Positions 1-11,679 of a stretch of DNA of 64,000 nt are shown here, piece after piece (within the stretch, counting starts at the first letter, position 1; each line of letters opens with the position of its first letter). This DNA comes from Eumeta japonica (lineage: Eukaryota > Arthropoda > Insecta > Lepidoptera > Psychidae). The stretch covers positions 114,944 to 178,943 of the forward strand of contig BGZK01001273.1 in assembly GCA_005406025.1 (NCBI GenBank). The letters are read 5' to 3'. A model generated the notes under the pieces. The model saw nothing but the letters and a program-made list of their open reading frames with translations, was not told the DNA's origin and ran no database searches. A program made the translations under genes and the position numbers.

Positions 1-21
1 AAAAAAACCTCTGCTGGAAAA

Positions 22-267
22 GTGTTCTTAAATATATTTAAATTTTCCGATTTTTCAGCGTTATATTTTAAAGAAATGATTAAATTGATTGCGAAGGGAA
101 TAGAATTTTTTTTTTTATATATTTTTTCAGCAATATTTTCTGAGACAGATATTACGTACGAAATATTACAGAAAAATCCTAGTGATATTGTTTACTGTGT
201 ACTGAATATTAGAGGGTTTGAAACTTTCGTGGAACTGTCCAGAATTAAATTTAATTTGTATCAATAA
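22..267 (+). CDS. Possible terminal exon of an unidentified gene (partial)
   Basis: An open frame runs from near the left edge to a TAA at 265-267. I do not recognise the product. A strong splice acceptor (long T-rich tract ending in cag at 128-130) suggests that the true exon is 131-267, about 45 codons starting inside a codon. That part has mixed, protein-like composition (for example NPSDIVYCVLNIRGFE), whereas the stretch before it is T-rich and intron-like. An AATAAA at 263-268 overlaps the stop codon, so a poly(A) signal is at hand. The upstream exons would lie outside the window. The frame could also be chance in AT-rich DNA. Confidence 0.3.
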   Translation: MFLNIFKFSDFSALYFKEMIKLIAKGIEFFFLYIFSAIFSETDITYEILQKNPSDIVYCVLNIRGFETFVELSRIKFNLYQ

Positions 268-297
268 AAATTGTTTTGAAATGCAATTGCAACCAAC

Positions 298-582
298 CTA
301 ACAAAAAAGCGGTATTAATAATAATAATATCTTTCGACACATACACAGCGCCATTTGATCTCAAACTAAGAAACGAGATTTGTATTGTGGGTATCAGATA
401 ATTGATACAATATGAATTTACTTTTTTTTGTAAATGTGTACATATATTATATGAAAACAACCAGACGCAATAAAAAAAAATGATCAAATAAATAACCGTT
501 TGTCTTGTGTGGGAATCGAACTCACGCCCCCAGTGCAGCAAGTGGGGTCACTACCAACTGCGCCAATCGAGCAGGCAGGAGT
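298..582 (-). repeat. tRNA-derived SINE, copy 1
   Basis: On the minus strand a tRNA-like head carries an A box (complement of 554-565, TGGCGCAGTTGG) and a B box (complement of 511-521, GTTCGATTCCC). The body then runs leftward. Its distal part contains a block, TTAGTTTGAGATCAAATGG, that recurs with small changes near 57468 and 37729, which makes it a dispersed family. The pol III promoter boxes define the SINE class. The family name is not known to me. Confidence 0.7.
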
Positions 583-585
583 TGG

Positions 586-2990
586 TAATGTTTCACGGTG
601 TTACAAGCGCGTGTTTTGAGATATTATAGACAACGTTCTGAACGAATGTTGTAGTAGCTAGAGAAATTTAAAAGACAAAATTTGTTAAGCTACTTGCTTG
701 TGAAAACTTTTCTTCTTATTGTATGTATTGTCCAGAAGGATATGTCTTACAATGAGAGTCATACGGTAGGTAGCTACCATCGGTGGACCACCAAATCGAA
801 ACAATGGTATATAAGTCTGAGAAGTTTCGTTAGCCATGCTTACCCTGTCTAAAATCTTAGTGCACGCCCCTAGCATCAACTTATTATCAACTTAATCCAG
901 GTTTCGCTATAGTCTGTGTAGCTTGCTTGCCTTTTGTCTATGATCTTTAAAGCACGTCTTTGTCTTAGGTAATTCATTTCTCGCTTTGGTTTCATTATCA
1001 TTCAATAGAGAATCGCAAATGAGTACACGATTCATTGCATTTATTTCAAAGAGTCCGTGTGGGACCCAAGTATTAAGCTTTTTACTTATGCAGCTTTTCT
1101 CGGTGGATCAAAACTCAATCACAGAAGTCATCACTCTCCAGTTTTTCAGCTATGATGTAAGTACTAATATCCCGACCTTGCTCTGCTTGCTTTCCAAAAT
1201 AGCATCGGCTTTATCCGTAACAGCTCGACCAAAGCGAGGTTTATCTTTGACATCAAAATTAACGGACTGAAAACTCTTAAATCAGCTATATTAGGTCTAT
1301 AAACGTGACAGTTTCTTTTCGCAGTTTGCGTTGCATTAATCCCTTGTTTGTAATAAAATTTCAAAATGTGTCGAATTACTACGTTAGATTCACTCATTTT
1401 GGTAGACAGAAAAACAATTGAAAAAAGAAAGGTCACCATTATTACTTTTTTTCCTTTTTTTTAATTTCAACTATTTAGTGGTATCGAAACTAGACAGATA
1501 CAAACAATACAACCAATACAACCAAAGATATCCTATTGCAACTTTTTACTTATGAAATACGAAAAAAATTGTTCCCTACCTAACATGTAAATTAGATGAT
1601 AATATAACAATCTTGTATCATTGAGATGATCTGATAATGTAATCAGGAGATGGGCAGTAGAACTCTTTTAAGGATGAACAGTGTCCTAAATTTTTGTATA
1701 TTTGTTTTTGTATATATATATATATATATGTGTATATTTAATTTTGTATTTAGTTGTAATAGCCCTTTCTAAATACCATCATGACTTGGCTGCTGCACCC
1801 AGGGTTGGCTCCCAGCGAGGGAACTCCTTGACAATGAACAGCACAAACACGAAATTTTGTATTTGCATTTAAAGTGTATATGCGTTCTAGACACTAATCA
1901 TGAAACGGCTGCTGCACCGAAGGTTGGGTGCAGCTGTTACCAGAGTTAAAAGTGTGTTACGAAGGACGGCAAGAGAGAAAAATATAGAACGCAACACGGC
2001 TTCTTTTTCTGGTTATATAATGGTGTGACAAGAAAGAAGGAAATTTAATACTGATAGAAGGTTCCAGGGTAGAAAGTGGTTTCTATCCATAGAAATAAGT
2101 TTATTTTTAACTTTTTCCTTTTTTTTTGTTTAATACAATATAAGTGATCGTTTTTAAAATTCTGTTACTTATAATTTAATGGCAACTTTTTGATTATAAC
2201 ATAATTCGGCCTCATCATTTGACGGCTGGTATGTTAATTTCGATATTATATTTTTGTCTGACAGGCTATTAAGTTCAATAATTAGTATTTTTATAGTCTT
2301 AGATTAGGATGACATCTGACGGGTAGTTTAATTTACAACTTTATTGTGTGACATGTGAGGTTGACGCTTTGTGCAGTAAATACAAAACAAATCTAAAACT
2401 ACAATAAACTTGTCATTCTTGATCATACGACGACTTGCAACAACATTTATGTTGATCGATTACGCTGTCGACTATGAATTTGTAAAAAAAATTTCTCTTT
2501 AATTTCCCCGAGTACATTTTATTATTGGTCGATTATTACTCGTTAACTTGTAAAGCCGATAACTTTTAAATTGTTTTCCTCTTAATTTTGTTATGTATAC
2601 TACCGTTATGAATTTCGCACATATCCAAGAATAACTATTTAGCTGAAAGGGGGTTAAGGGGAGGGCAAGGGAATGACGGCAGGACACTTGGCTCATACAA
2701 AAATTACCACTTTAAAACTTAATATTTCTCAAACGGATCCCTAAATCAAAAAAAAAGTTTTCACAGACCCACAATTTTTTCCAATGATATATCCAATGAC
2801 GTTCTACATTATGGGATAGACGAGATAAAAAAAATCATTCCTACTTTGCGTGTATGGGAGACACCGTGAAAAATTCTTTCATGATTTTGTTCTACCACTT
2901 TGTGAGTGTGATTAATGTGTATAACCGTATATCCATACTAAAATACAGCTTTATTGTACAAAGGTTGTTTGAGCTAAGGAAGAGGCTGCA
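586..2990. other. No gene seen; AT-rich with small repeats
   Basis: No frame here looks coding. A (TA)n run sits at about 1711-1728. Two copies of a short module reading atga..GGCTGCTGCACC..GGTTGG start near 1781 and 1900, about 119 bp apart. Confidence 0.5.
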
Positions 2991-3044
2991 AGACTAAATT
3001 AATCGGTGTCCTGCAGCGCTTCCACTATTCGACCCGTACAACCA

Positions 3045-3235
3045 TAAGGTTGGTGGGGCCATGGGAGGTGGAGCGTGTCGGGGTCCTACCTGACGAGGAT
3101 GTTGGGGTGTCACCTGACAACCCGCATTACCGCTCGATTCCCGTACATCCCGTGTAATTTTGTCGAGGAGCCGCCGTTCCTACTCGAGAAACTCCACGAG
3201 CTGATCGAAGGTTGGCAGCACTCGAGGGTCGCTGG
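3045..3235 (+). pseudogene. Coding-like relic, unidentified (probable retroelement fragment)
   Basis: This segment is richer in G+C than its surroundings. One + frame gives a proline- and charge-rich stretch (GVLPDEDVGVSPDNPHYRS) that ends at a stop near 3153, then continues in other frames. The A-rich tail after 3236, a run of aagaaaaagaataag type, fits the 3' end of a retroelement. I cannot assign the family. Confidence 0.3.
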
Positions 3236-3369
3236 CATAAGAAAAAGAATAAGAAAAAAAATATTATATCAACTAAAAACAATAACATTGTCCGCCCGTG
3301 GAATCTGTTTCCGAAAATTCGTATCAAAAATATACTGCAATATGCCAAAAACTCCCAGCGAAAAATATG

Positions 3370-4110
3370 TGACATAAGAAAAAAAAGAGTGTGTGTACTT
3401 ATATACACGCGTTAGAAGTTATATTTCTTTGGCGTATGAATAATATTTAAAATAACTCAAATGCAGTAGTAATCGACAATAAATATTAAAATCAATCAAA
3501 ACGATTTTGTTTAATTGAAAATGTTTTATTAACGTAACAATATAACAATACAGTACAAATATATAATCATTATTCATTATGTGAATGAGTCAAATACATT
3601 TAAAAAAGAGTGTGTGTACTTATTATTCAATTATTTGTTAGAAAAATAATAAGTTCGTTAGAAATATATCTATATATTATACTTACATGGTTAACCTCTA
3701 ATATTTAAAAACACTTCAAATTTTCACAATTTTCACAACACAATGTTAAAAGTTTACAAATAATGTTTATATATATAATAAATTGAACAAAAATAATAAT
3801 TATAGAAAATTAATACTCAAAATTGATTATTCATATGAATACTATATTTTGCAAGAACTGTTATGAATATAAGTACTATGTAATATATAGCATGAACACT
3901 CTGTACTATGTACCTATATAGTATGAACACTCAGTATTGTAACTATATTCAGTGTTGAAAATATATTTTTTTATTATTTCTATTCTGTGGCTAACTTCAT
4001 CATGTCGTTTGTGCGCGCGCAGCTCACAAATTCACTCTCATCCAAACGTGCCAAAAGAAGTATAACTTCAAAAATCTCAACATTCACCTAAGTTAAATAA
4101 TGATATCCAT
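3370..4110. repeat. Possible DNA-transposon-like element with imperfect inverted ends
   Basis: Near 3411 the sequence reads gaagttatatttctttggc. Near 4050 it reads gccaaaagaagtataacttc, its imperfect reverse complement. The block starting aaaaaagagtgtgtgtactta at 3385 is repeated at 3602. A comparable pair (aaaaagagtgtgtag at 38387 and gcgccaaaagaag at 39048) suggests a dispersed family. The interior is AT-rich without coding potential. Boundaries are uncertain. Confidence 0.3.
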
Positions 4111-4365
4111 AATAAATTTTAAACACGAATTAAAATTTAAGTAAACTACTAAATACTGAATAAAATCTTGAAATGTAAATGTTTCATACGAAAAATACCT
4201 AGAGAAATTGCCCACAAGTTAATAAAAACTACGAAATACAAATAAACTATTCCAAACCGTTACGAGCTACCTACGTAATAAATGTTGTGTTTATTACCCG
4301 CGACGTATTTTACCTAGAATAACTAACTATTAAAAAAACCTCTTAACGTAACCGTAAATGGTAAT

Positions 4366-4591
4366 ATTAAATATTGTATTGTGTGAGGTGTTAATTCGCG
4401 GAAATCCATAGTAGACGCTTGCTTGCAATATGCATTAACTTGCAGCATGCAACCCACAGCTGACCCTCGAATCTGCCTCTCCACTACGAATCTCTACCCA
4501 AATGATTGAATATTGATTCCAGAGAATTGATAGATAACGAACACCTAAGCAAGTGTTATTTATTTTTATAATTATCTTATACTGCTAACCG
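4366..4591 (+). repeat. Left arm of a large inverted repeat
   Basis: About 225 bp here match the reverse complement of 5864-6090 at high identity; only a small number of differences are visible along the arm. Conserved stretches include tgaccctcgaatctg and ggaaatccatagtagacgc. Part of the same unit is also present in direct orientation at 5733-5845. See the right arm for interpretation. Confidence 0.8.
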
Positions 4592-5732
4592 TTAAATTGT
4601 TAATTCTACGTACGTTTCATGCCAACCAGGCACATCCTCAGGAAATTGCCGACAGTCACATCCACCAGGGTGCAAGGAGTGTTAAACGTTTTAACGAGCA
4701 TTTTATTAAATAAAATTTAAAAGGAATACCTATCTAAGAAAACGTGCTTAACCTAATTATAATTGTAATTTTATATCAAATAATATGCCCCCCTTATATT
4801 AAGCAAAAGATAAATCGCCCGCTTTGTGTAATTCAAATAAACATTATAGTATTTATAAAATAAAAACGAAATATTATCGCTCTTGACCGTTTACATGTAC
4901 GTAGCCCGCTACCGTTATTTTAAAATTAAACAAATATGTTTGTTTTGCAAAAAATAAATTACTATACTCGCCTAGTAGTACCTAATAATATATTATATCG
5001 TCAAAGTTAATACGTTTCGACATTGACCGCTAAAAGATTGGACGGCAATCGCACGATTTACATTGCTCGTTCAAGCAACCGATAACCGACAGCTTGTACG
5101 GCACCTTAACAAACCCCGCAATGTACTCTAATCTTGAGGGAATTCCAAATATAATTAAAGTGCCCGCGAAACCCGAGGCAAGAAAAATTACGATTTTTTA
5201 CGAAACCTGCATCAAACCCTTTTTTAACCCGCAGTAACTTTTAATCCTTGATCTAAGGCACCAAAAAATGTACGCGCCCGGGACAGCCCTGAGGAATAGT
5301 CAGTTTGTGCGGGAACTCACCCTTTTGACTTCTCGTTCCAGGTGTCCAGGCGCTCTGGGCCGCGATCGTGTAGTGGCACTCTTGTGTTGTTTATTTCACT
5401 CCCGCAAATATGGTTTTTTGTATGAAAAGAACATAAATCCCGCATCGGCCTGCGTGATTTGATTTTCAATCGTTCACGCGTGAGCAAAGCATCTCCGATG
5501 ACAGCCGACTAGCGAGTATGTATAACGTCTACCTGCATATGTCCCCACTTTCCGCGTCTATCAGTTGTCATTTGTCTATGGGAGACAAATTATAATATTA
5601 AAGGGGGGAAAATGGCGTAAACAAACATGAAATATCAATGTTCGTGATATTTGTTGAGACTTTCTTTCGCTTTCTATATAAAACCTAAAGAGAATCGAAA
5701 TTTAATTCTTAGAGAAATTTCTTGAAATTTTC

Positions 5733-5845
5733 AGACGCTTGCCTGCAACATGCATTAACAAGCAGCATGCAACCCACCGCTGACCCTCGAATCTGTCTCT
5801 CCACTACGAATCTCTGTCCATAGAATTGAATATTGATTCAAGGGC
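5733..5845 (+). repeat. Partial direct copy of the inverted-repeat unit
   Basis: Corresponds to 4413-4520 in the same orientation. With the right arm at 5925-6048 it forms a foldback of roughly 110-bp arms around an 80-bp centre. Confidence 0.75.
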
Positions 5846-5863
5846 ATATCGTATAACATCGCT

Positions 5864-6090
5864 AACTGTTAGCGGAATAAGATAATTATAAAAATAAATA
5901 ACACTTGCTTAGGTGTTCGTTATCTGTCAATCCTCTGGAATCAATATTCAATCATTTGGATAGAGATTCGTAGTGGAGAGGCAGATTCGAGGGTCAGCGG
6001 TGGGTTGCATGCTGCATGTTAATGCATGTTGCAGGCAAGCGTCTACTATGGATTTCCGCGAATTAACACCTCACACAATACAATATTTTT
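5864..6090 (-). repeat. Right arm of a large inverted repeat
   Basis: Reverse complement of 4366-4591. The two arms enclose about 1.27 kb (4592-5863) with no recognisable transposase. This could be a non-autonomous DNA element with long inverted ends, or nested copies of a MITE. A short open frame at 5973-6176 lies mostly inside the arm and is unlikely to be coding. Confidence 0.75.
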
Positions 6091-6714
6091 TAATTTTATA
6101 TAAAGACGTTGTTATACGTAGAGACTACGAATCACGCTATAATCACTACAGAGGAAGACAGTGTCATTTAATTTAGAAAAGCAAAATCAATCATGATTCC
6201 CTTGACCTTTGATCGTCACGCTGTCTTACAGAAAAAAACGCTTTATTTTCTGTATATAAAATTTAATACTTACATAATTAGTGGAATCGTATTTTCGTTA
6301 CATTCTAAACTTATCTGTAGCGAATGTCAAGAGCCTCTTACGGATCGAATCGTTAAGAAGGCTTATCGACGATCGAAAATAGATGGCGATAGCGGAAAAA
6401 CAAAAGAAGAGAGAATAAAGCATGGCTTGTAATGTATAAATATAATAAAGCAGTATTTTGAAAAAATCTGAACGTTGAACATATTTGAGAAAAACTACTA
6501 GCGGGGGTATTGTAAACGTTGAGAGAATACATTTTCATGATTTTTGGTATTACCGTCTGTCTGTCTGTGTATTTGCTCACGAACTCAGCAAAACGGACAG
6601 AATATAAAGAAATTCGGTATGATAATTTTTTTATACTACCAAGTAACGTATAGGATAGTTTTATCTTGTTTCGCTGCTATTTATTTATGTGATGTATATT
6701 TTAAACAAAACTGG

Positions 6715-7003
6715 AATGTGAAGACCAGAATCGGAATCAAAAGCGGGACCAGGATTGAAATATATGGTAAGAACAAGATCATAGGATCATGGATCATGGA
6801 TCAAGGGATCATGAATCGAGGGATCATGGATTAAGGGATCATGGATCGAGGGATCATGGATCGAGGGATCATGGATTAAGGGATCATGAATCGAGGGATC
6901 ATGGATCAAGTGATCATGGTTGACAACATGATCAGTCCAAATAAAAAATGCATGGATTCATTCTATGTCCACGTGGGCGGTGTTGCGGGCGAAAGCTAGT
7001 GAA
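6715..7003 (-). repeat. Dispersed lepidopteran-type repeat with cgcccgc end
   Basis: Ends with gtccacgtgggcgg..gcgggcgaaagctagtg near 6967-7002, and starts with 'gaccagaatcggaatc'-like text. The same module recurs at 20515-20780, 22137-22525, 24958-25260, 52283-52600 and 55120-55455 in both orientations. Confidence 0.55.
6783..6918 (+). repeat. 15-bp minisatellite
   Basis: About eight to nine tandem copies of a 15-bp unit close to atcatggatcgaggg, with variants (attaaggg, gaatcgaggg). It lies inside the dispersed repeat 6715-7003. The open frame across it repeats because 15 is a multiple of three; it is not evidence of a gene. Confidence 0.9.
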
Positions 7004-7499
7004 GAATATGGAGACTTTACTGTACTTAGAACTCCTATTAGTCTTGGACACGATAGAAAAAAAACCTTCTCTCGTCTGTTAATCGAATGAAGTAATGTTC
7101 TTAGGGCGTATTCGAATACAGATAATAATTAAATAAATACTTTATTTACAGCAATTGGTAATTAGCAGATAATTTACAATTACACAGTAAAAAAGCTATA
7201 AGAATGCCCACCAAAAGCTGAGCTGATTTTATTAATATGAATGACTTATCTCTATAGCCCTTACACTAGGCAATATGCCTGTATGATGAAGGCTCTGTAT
7301 TTAAATAAGCAGAATATAATACTTCACTGATATTTAAAAATGACCTTAATGAAAGTTAAATGGAATTGAATGGGTAATTTTGTATCTATAACTAATCTGT
7401 AACTAATCTGTATTTTAGAAAATTTCGATCACCCTCAATTTTTGCAACAGCAATTAATCTTTTAAGTAAAACGGTAAAAAATGTCTCAAATGAAGAAAA

Positions 7500-8440
7500 A
7501 TAACTTGTATTCTATTTTATTTAGGATTTTCGGGAATATTTAGCGTCAGGTACATCCCTTTGAGTGTCCAACAGTAGTCAGCTAACATGTTCGGACTCCA
7601 CTTGCCTTGATACCTTTTTCCATGTTGATATGTCCTGATGGAACCGCTCACCGTGTTCATCGCTAACGGCTCCCAAGTTTTGAGGAAAAAATCCAAATGC
7701 GAGTGTAAAAGTGAATTTTGAGCGACATATTGCATCCCATGTCCTTGTAAGCCACTAAGAGGTTGTTAACTAACTCTTCATAGTTTTCGGCCCTGTGGCT
7801 TCCAAGAAAATTACGAACAACATTTCGAAAACATGTCCATGCGGATTTTTCAATCGGATTAAGTTTTGTTCAAACTCTTCATCAGCCAGTAGGTTTCTTA
7901 TTTGTGGCCCACAAAGATTCTTTTATTTTGGCATCACTGATGTTTGGAAATTTTTCGGATACACTTTCTTCGGTCACATCATCAATGTTTACTGGACGTT
8001 GAGGAACAGGTAAATTATCACTGTGTGGGATAGGTCTTTGAGCAGATTGTAGATTTGGATAGTTCACAGAGTTCCTAGATTTGTGATTAATACCTTTATA
8101 GAAGTTTGGCAGAAATAACAATCTGATACATGGTCTTCGGTTCGGCCCATATCATTGGAACTGCGAACGGTATATGACGAGATCCTTTAGCCCATGATGT
8201 TAATAAAGTGACACACTGTGCACAGCAAATACTAGGAGTCCAGGTTTTGTCCAAATTTCGCACCGGAAAACCAAAATAATTTAAATAATAGTTTTGAACT
8301 AATGGTGTCAAACTACGACGTTGACGTTTAACAGTAAGTTGACCGCAAATATAACAGAAGTTATCAGGATGGTTTACACACACTCGGCATCTTAGTATGA
8401 TATATAACACTAATCTCAAGAAAAAACTGTTTTAATTTCA
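7500..8440 (-). pseudogene. Relic of a repetitive arthropod gene family with N-terminal cysteine cluster (RNase-H-like transposon-related)
   Basis: Read leftward, the pieces follow the order of one protein. 8096-8419 has a cysteine cluster (CRVCVNHPDNFCYICG) followed by RRSLTPLVQNYY. 7882-8121 has YPNLQSAQRPIPHSDNLPVP, then jumps to NISDAKIKES. 7517-7735 and its neighbouring frames carry SHLDFF, SDEHGERFHQD and the basic tail. These blocks recall a large family of uncharacterised repeated proteins in aphids and other invertebrates, with an RNase-H-like core. The central catalytic region is missing and the frames shift, so this is a dead, internally deleted copy. Family recognition is from memory of motif order; no function is claimed. 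Confidence 0.6.
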
Positions 8441-8459
8441 ATATTTTTCGTTAATTTAT

Positions 8460-10195
8460 ACGGAAACACACGTCGGTAAGCAAAATTCGCGTAATCGAGT
8501 AAGTCGATGTTTTATGAAAACTGAGGGTGATTGAACAAAACTAATAGAGTTTATATGCGGGTAGGTAGTAGTGTTTGAAAATATGACTTGATTTCGTTTT
8601 ACAAATTTACTGTTTATCAGTGAATTAATTCGTTTATTTATATATATTCTTTTATATTAGATTCCTTAACGTACGTAAATACTGAATGTTTCTGAGTACC
8701 AATATATAATGTAATAGAAAGTTATTATTAATTTTCTGCAACATTTTAGCTACTATTAATTGAGTGGCTACAATTTGCAAATAAAATTAATTAAACTCTT
8801 TGCTTAGGATTCATATCCTTTTTACACTTTACTGTGATAATGCAACACATGAAGCTCATTCAACACTGAATTATATATCACCATAACGAAAACAAATATT
8901 TTTTTTTAATAAAAGGAAATGGCTACAGCAGCAAAAAAGATGATTAATAAAAAGATTTTTTTTTTAGAATGAGGCTTTTATACAAAAATTTAATTGCCCT
9001 AAAACAAAAATAACAATTTAGTGAATATAGATTAATATAATAAAATAAATCGATCGAAATTGTACACACAACTGTCTATTTATACAGGCATGATGTTATG
9101 ATGAACACAAAAAAAAAATAATACGCGTAATTGTACCTAATATTCCATTGGCTTTTTTGGCCACTGTTTCATTGTTTAATTTTTTTATATTTAAATACCT
9201 CCCTGAAAGATTATTTCGCTTAACCAACAAACGAGACAAGATTTTTATAATGTCGGATAATGTTTCTCGCTTGGGAAACGTCCGTGTTTAGTTGCTAAGC
9301 AACTTTGTAACAATTTTGCAATCGAGTTACCATCAGTCGCTTTCAAGCTGTGCTTGAAATATTACGTGTTGTATAAAAGTAGAAGTACCCGAAAATATAT
9401 AAAAAAGAATAGAAGCGTTCCGAATATATAGAAATAGTATAGTAAATATATCGATCGCTGTCCATAATCGACTATTTAGCAGTGTCCAAGTGATGTGCGT
9501 CTATAACCGAGGCGTGACCTTCTCCTTCGAAATGGTGCAGTATCGATTCATTTTAGTAAACTTGTTAGTTCACCTTAAAGTTATATGGTTACTAATACTA
9601 AGCATGCGATGTACCGAATAATGGCTTTGAATACGTAGAAAGATGCTAATATAAAATATAAAAAAAAAATGTTTGGTTGAGATAGCAATTGAATAAGTAA
9701 TTGTAACTTGTCGTATATTAAAATTTGTATAAATAAATATTTCTCATTCCATTTTAAAATGTCTGTCACGATTGTTAGAATGTCTGTTTTTTTCTTGTGA
9801 AATAAATACGTTTTCCAAAGTTATTTCTTCCGAAACTATTAAAAATTAATATAGTTATCATTAGTTATTTTCAACATTCATTTAAGTATATCATAAAGAT
9901 TTTTATGAAGGGTTTCTTACTTATTAAAATATCGAAAAATGGTTGAGAAAATTGTTGTGTTAAAGGTTATATAATCCAATCTATACGAATGTCTAAAATC
10001 ATTAGGAAAATTAAGACATTGTTAAAGTGTACCAAGAAAAAATGTTCCAAACTTTTGAATTCCATTTATATTTCAAGATATGGTTCGGCTTAAAGATTCC
10101 AGTAGGAATAAATCATTGATTAAATGCGGTGTAAATTATCAATTTTGTAACAGTAATATAATATAAATTAACGTCTATATTCCAAAAAGATACGC
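8460..10195. other. No gene seen
   Basis: AT-rich sequence without a convincing coding frame, RNA gene or clear repeat. Confidence 0.5.
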
Positions 10196-10200
10196 AGAGA

Positions 10201-10390
10201 TCATAGACTTTCACATTGTACGATATTCCATATCTCTCTTAATCGGTTGACATCCATCAATCGTTTCATACAAGTTCGTCGGTTTCGGGTACTTATAATT
10301 TGACCCTTCTTAAATACGCCACCAATTTTGTTTTCGTAGGGTTTCCTGGAGCGATCCTTTTTAACCCTTCCATTAGGTACATGCATTTTG
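10201..10390 (-). mobile_element. LINE 3' end, copy 1 (C-terminal ORF fragment)
   Basis: The minus-strand frame contains GGVFKKGQIISTRNRRTCMKR followed by LMDV. This C-terminal signature is shared with the pieces at 13315-13530 and 19695-19925. The end of the family reads SAYPSGK-stop, followed by an ATT-rich microsatellite tail. It is the 3' end of a non-LTR retrotransposon; an RTE-like clade is my best guess. Only a 5'-truncated scrap remains. Confidence 0.65.
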
Positions 10391-11604
10391 TAAATTTATT
10401 TTGTCATTCATCTTTTATACACGCTTTCCAAAAGACAAAATCTTTTTCTACTCTAGTCCCTTCGTCTTCTTACAAACTAATTTTTTTTCTGACATCACCG
10501 TTTCTACATCTTATCTTTGAAGGACACTCCACACATACCACGTAAAAATCGTACATCCACTGCATTTAATCTATTTTCATATTTCTTCACCACACCCAAT
10601 ATTCACCATCGTATTTAAGCCTAGAGACCAAAACTCGATCATGGGTAGCCAAACAGCCTTGTAGTTAAATGTTTTTTACTTATTCATACCCGTATAATTA
10701 TTGCTGCATTTACTCTCCATTCAATGTCACTATTATCTTTACCGTCATATCCGAATAGACATTTGTCAATTTTTCCAAAATAAAAATATAATTCTGAATT
10801 AGATATTGCTCAACTTCGTTACACATTTTTCAATATTTAAAAAAATATCATTTTTATTCCGATTAATCACATAAAATATCTGCCATCGGATATTATAAAA
10901 AAATCAAGGAATGCAATTTAGGCCAGGATACATGCGGCTAAACCCGTCAGTTTATCAACACAGAGATTTATCATTGCCAATATCCGGTTGCTCATTGGGC
11001 ACATGAAACTGATAATGTTACAGGTTTCGTTTAAATACAGTATGATCTACATTAGATTCGCTCGGTTTCTAATCCGCATGCGTGAAATAGGATTATTTAA
11101 AAGGTCGTTTCGTTTAACCTTCGCGCTGTCATACCGACGATACGCTTCGCTTTGGTCGACATATGATATTGTAGTATGTAAGCATGACATAGAAAGCGGT
11201 GGCGTGAATATACAAGCGCCAGTCGGAATAGCACACTAAGTGTTCCGTACTACCTATCGTACAATATTTAGACTGTACATTTTTTAATTTTTTTAGGGAA
11301 AAACAAGAAAAGCGCTGTGGTAATATGTGATTATTTTAGTAATACAGATAAAAATATATGTATTTTTTTTTGTTTTACTGATAGTTACACTAGTTAGACG
11401 TTTGCATGTATGTATTGCCATTATTATGTCGAACAAAAAAACGCCAAAAAATACACATTTCTTGTTTGGGAACTTCTTTTAATATTTAATTTCATTGTAT
11501 TTTTATTGTTTTTTTTTTATTATTATTTTAGTGACAATAGTATTGCATAGTCTGGGAAAATTTCAAGTGTCAACCGGTTCAAAGAATACAGTCCTGTAAC
11601 AGAT

Positions 11605-11675
11605 GGAGACAAACACGGACTTAGGAATAGAGTCCCGTTGGCCTTTTTTGGGTACGGAACCATAAAAGAAGTAGT
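11605..11675 (-). repeat. Fragment of a lepidopteran 'ggttccgta' repeat
   Basis: gagtcccgttgg...gggtacggaacc is the reverse complement of the block at 21615-21665. The same family recurs at 21585-22080 and 55788-56310. Confidence 0.5.
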
Positions 11676-11679
11676 AATA

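Noticed and set aside
505..582. A true tRNA gene on the minus strand
   Set aside because: A and B boxes are present, but the arms do not form a clean cloverleaf and the sequence continues into a dispersed SINE body.
6544..6834. 96-codon frame ending in repeated GIMD-type residues
   Set aside because: The tail is the 15-bp minisatellite read in frame; no homology visible.
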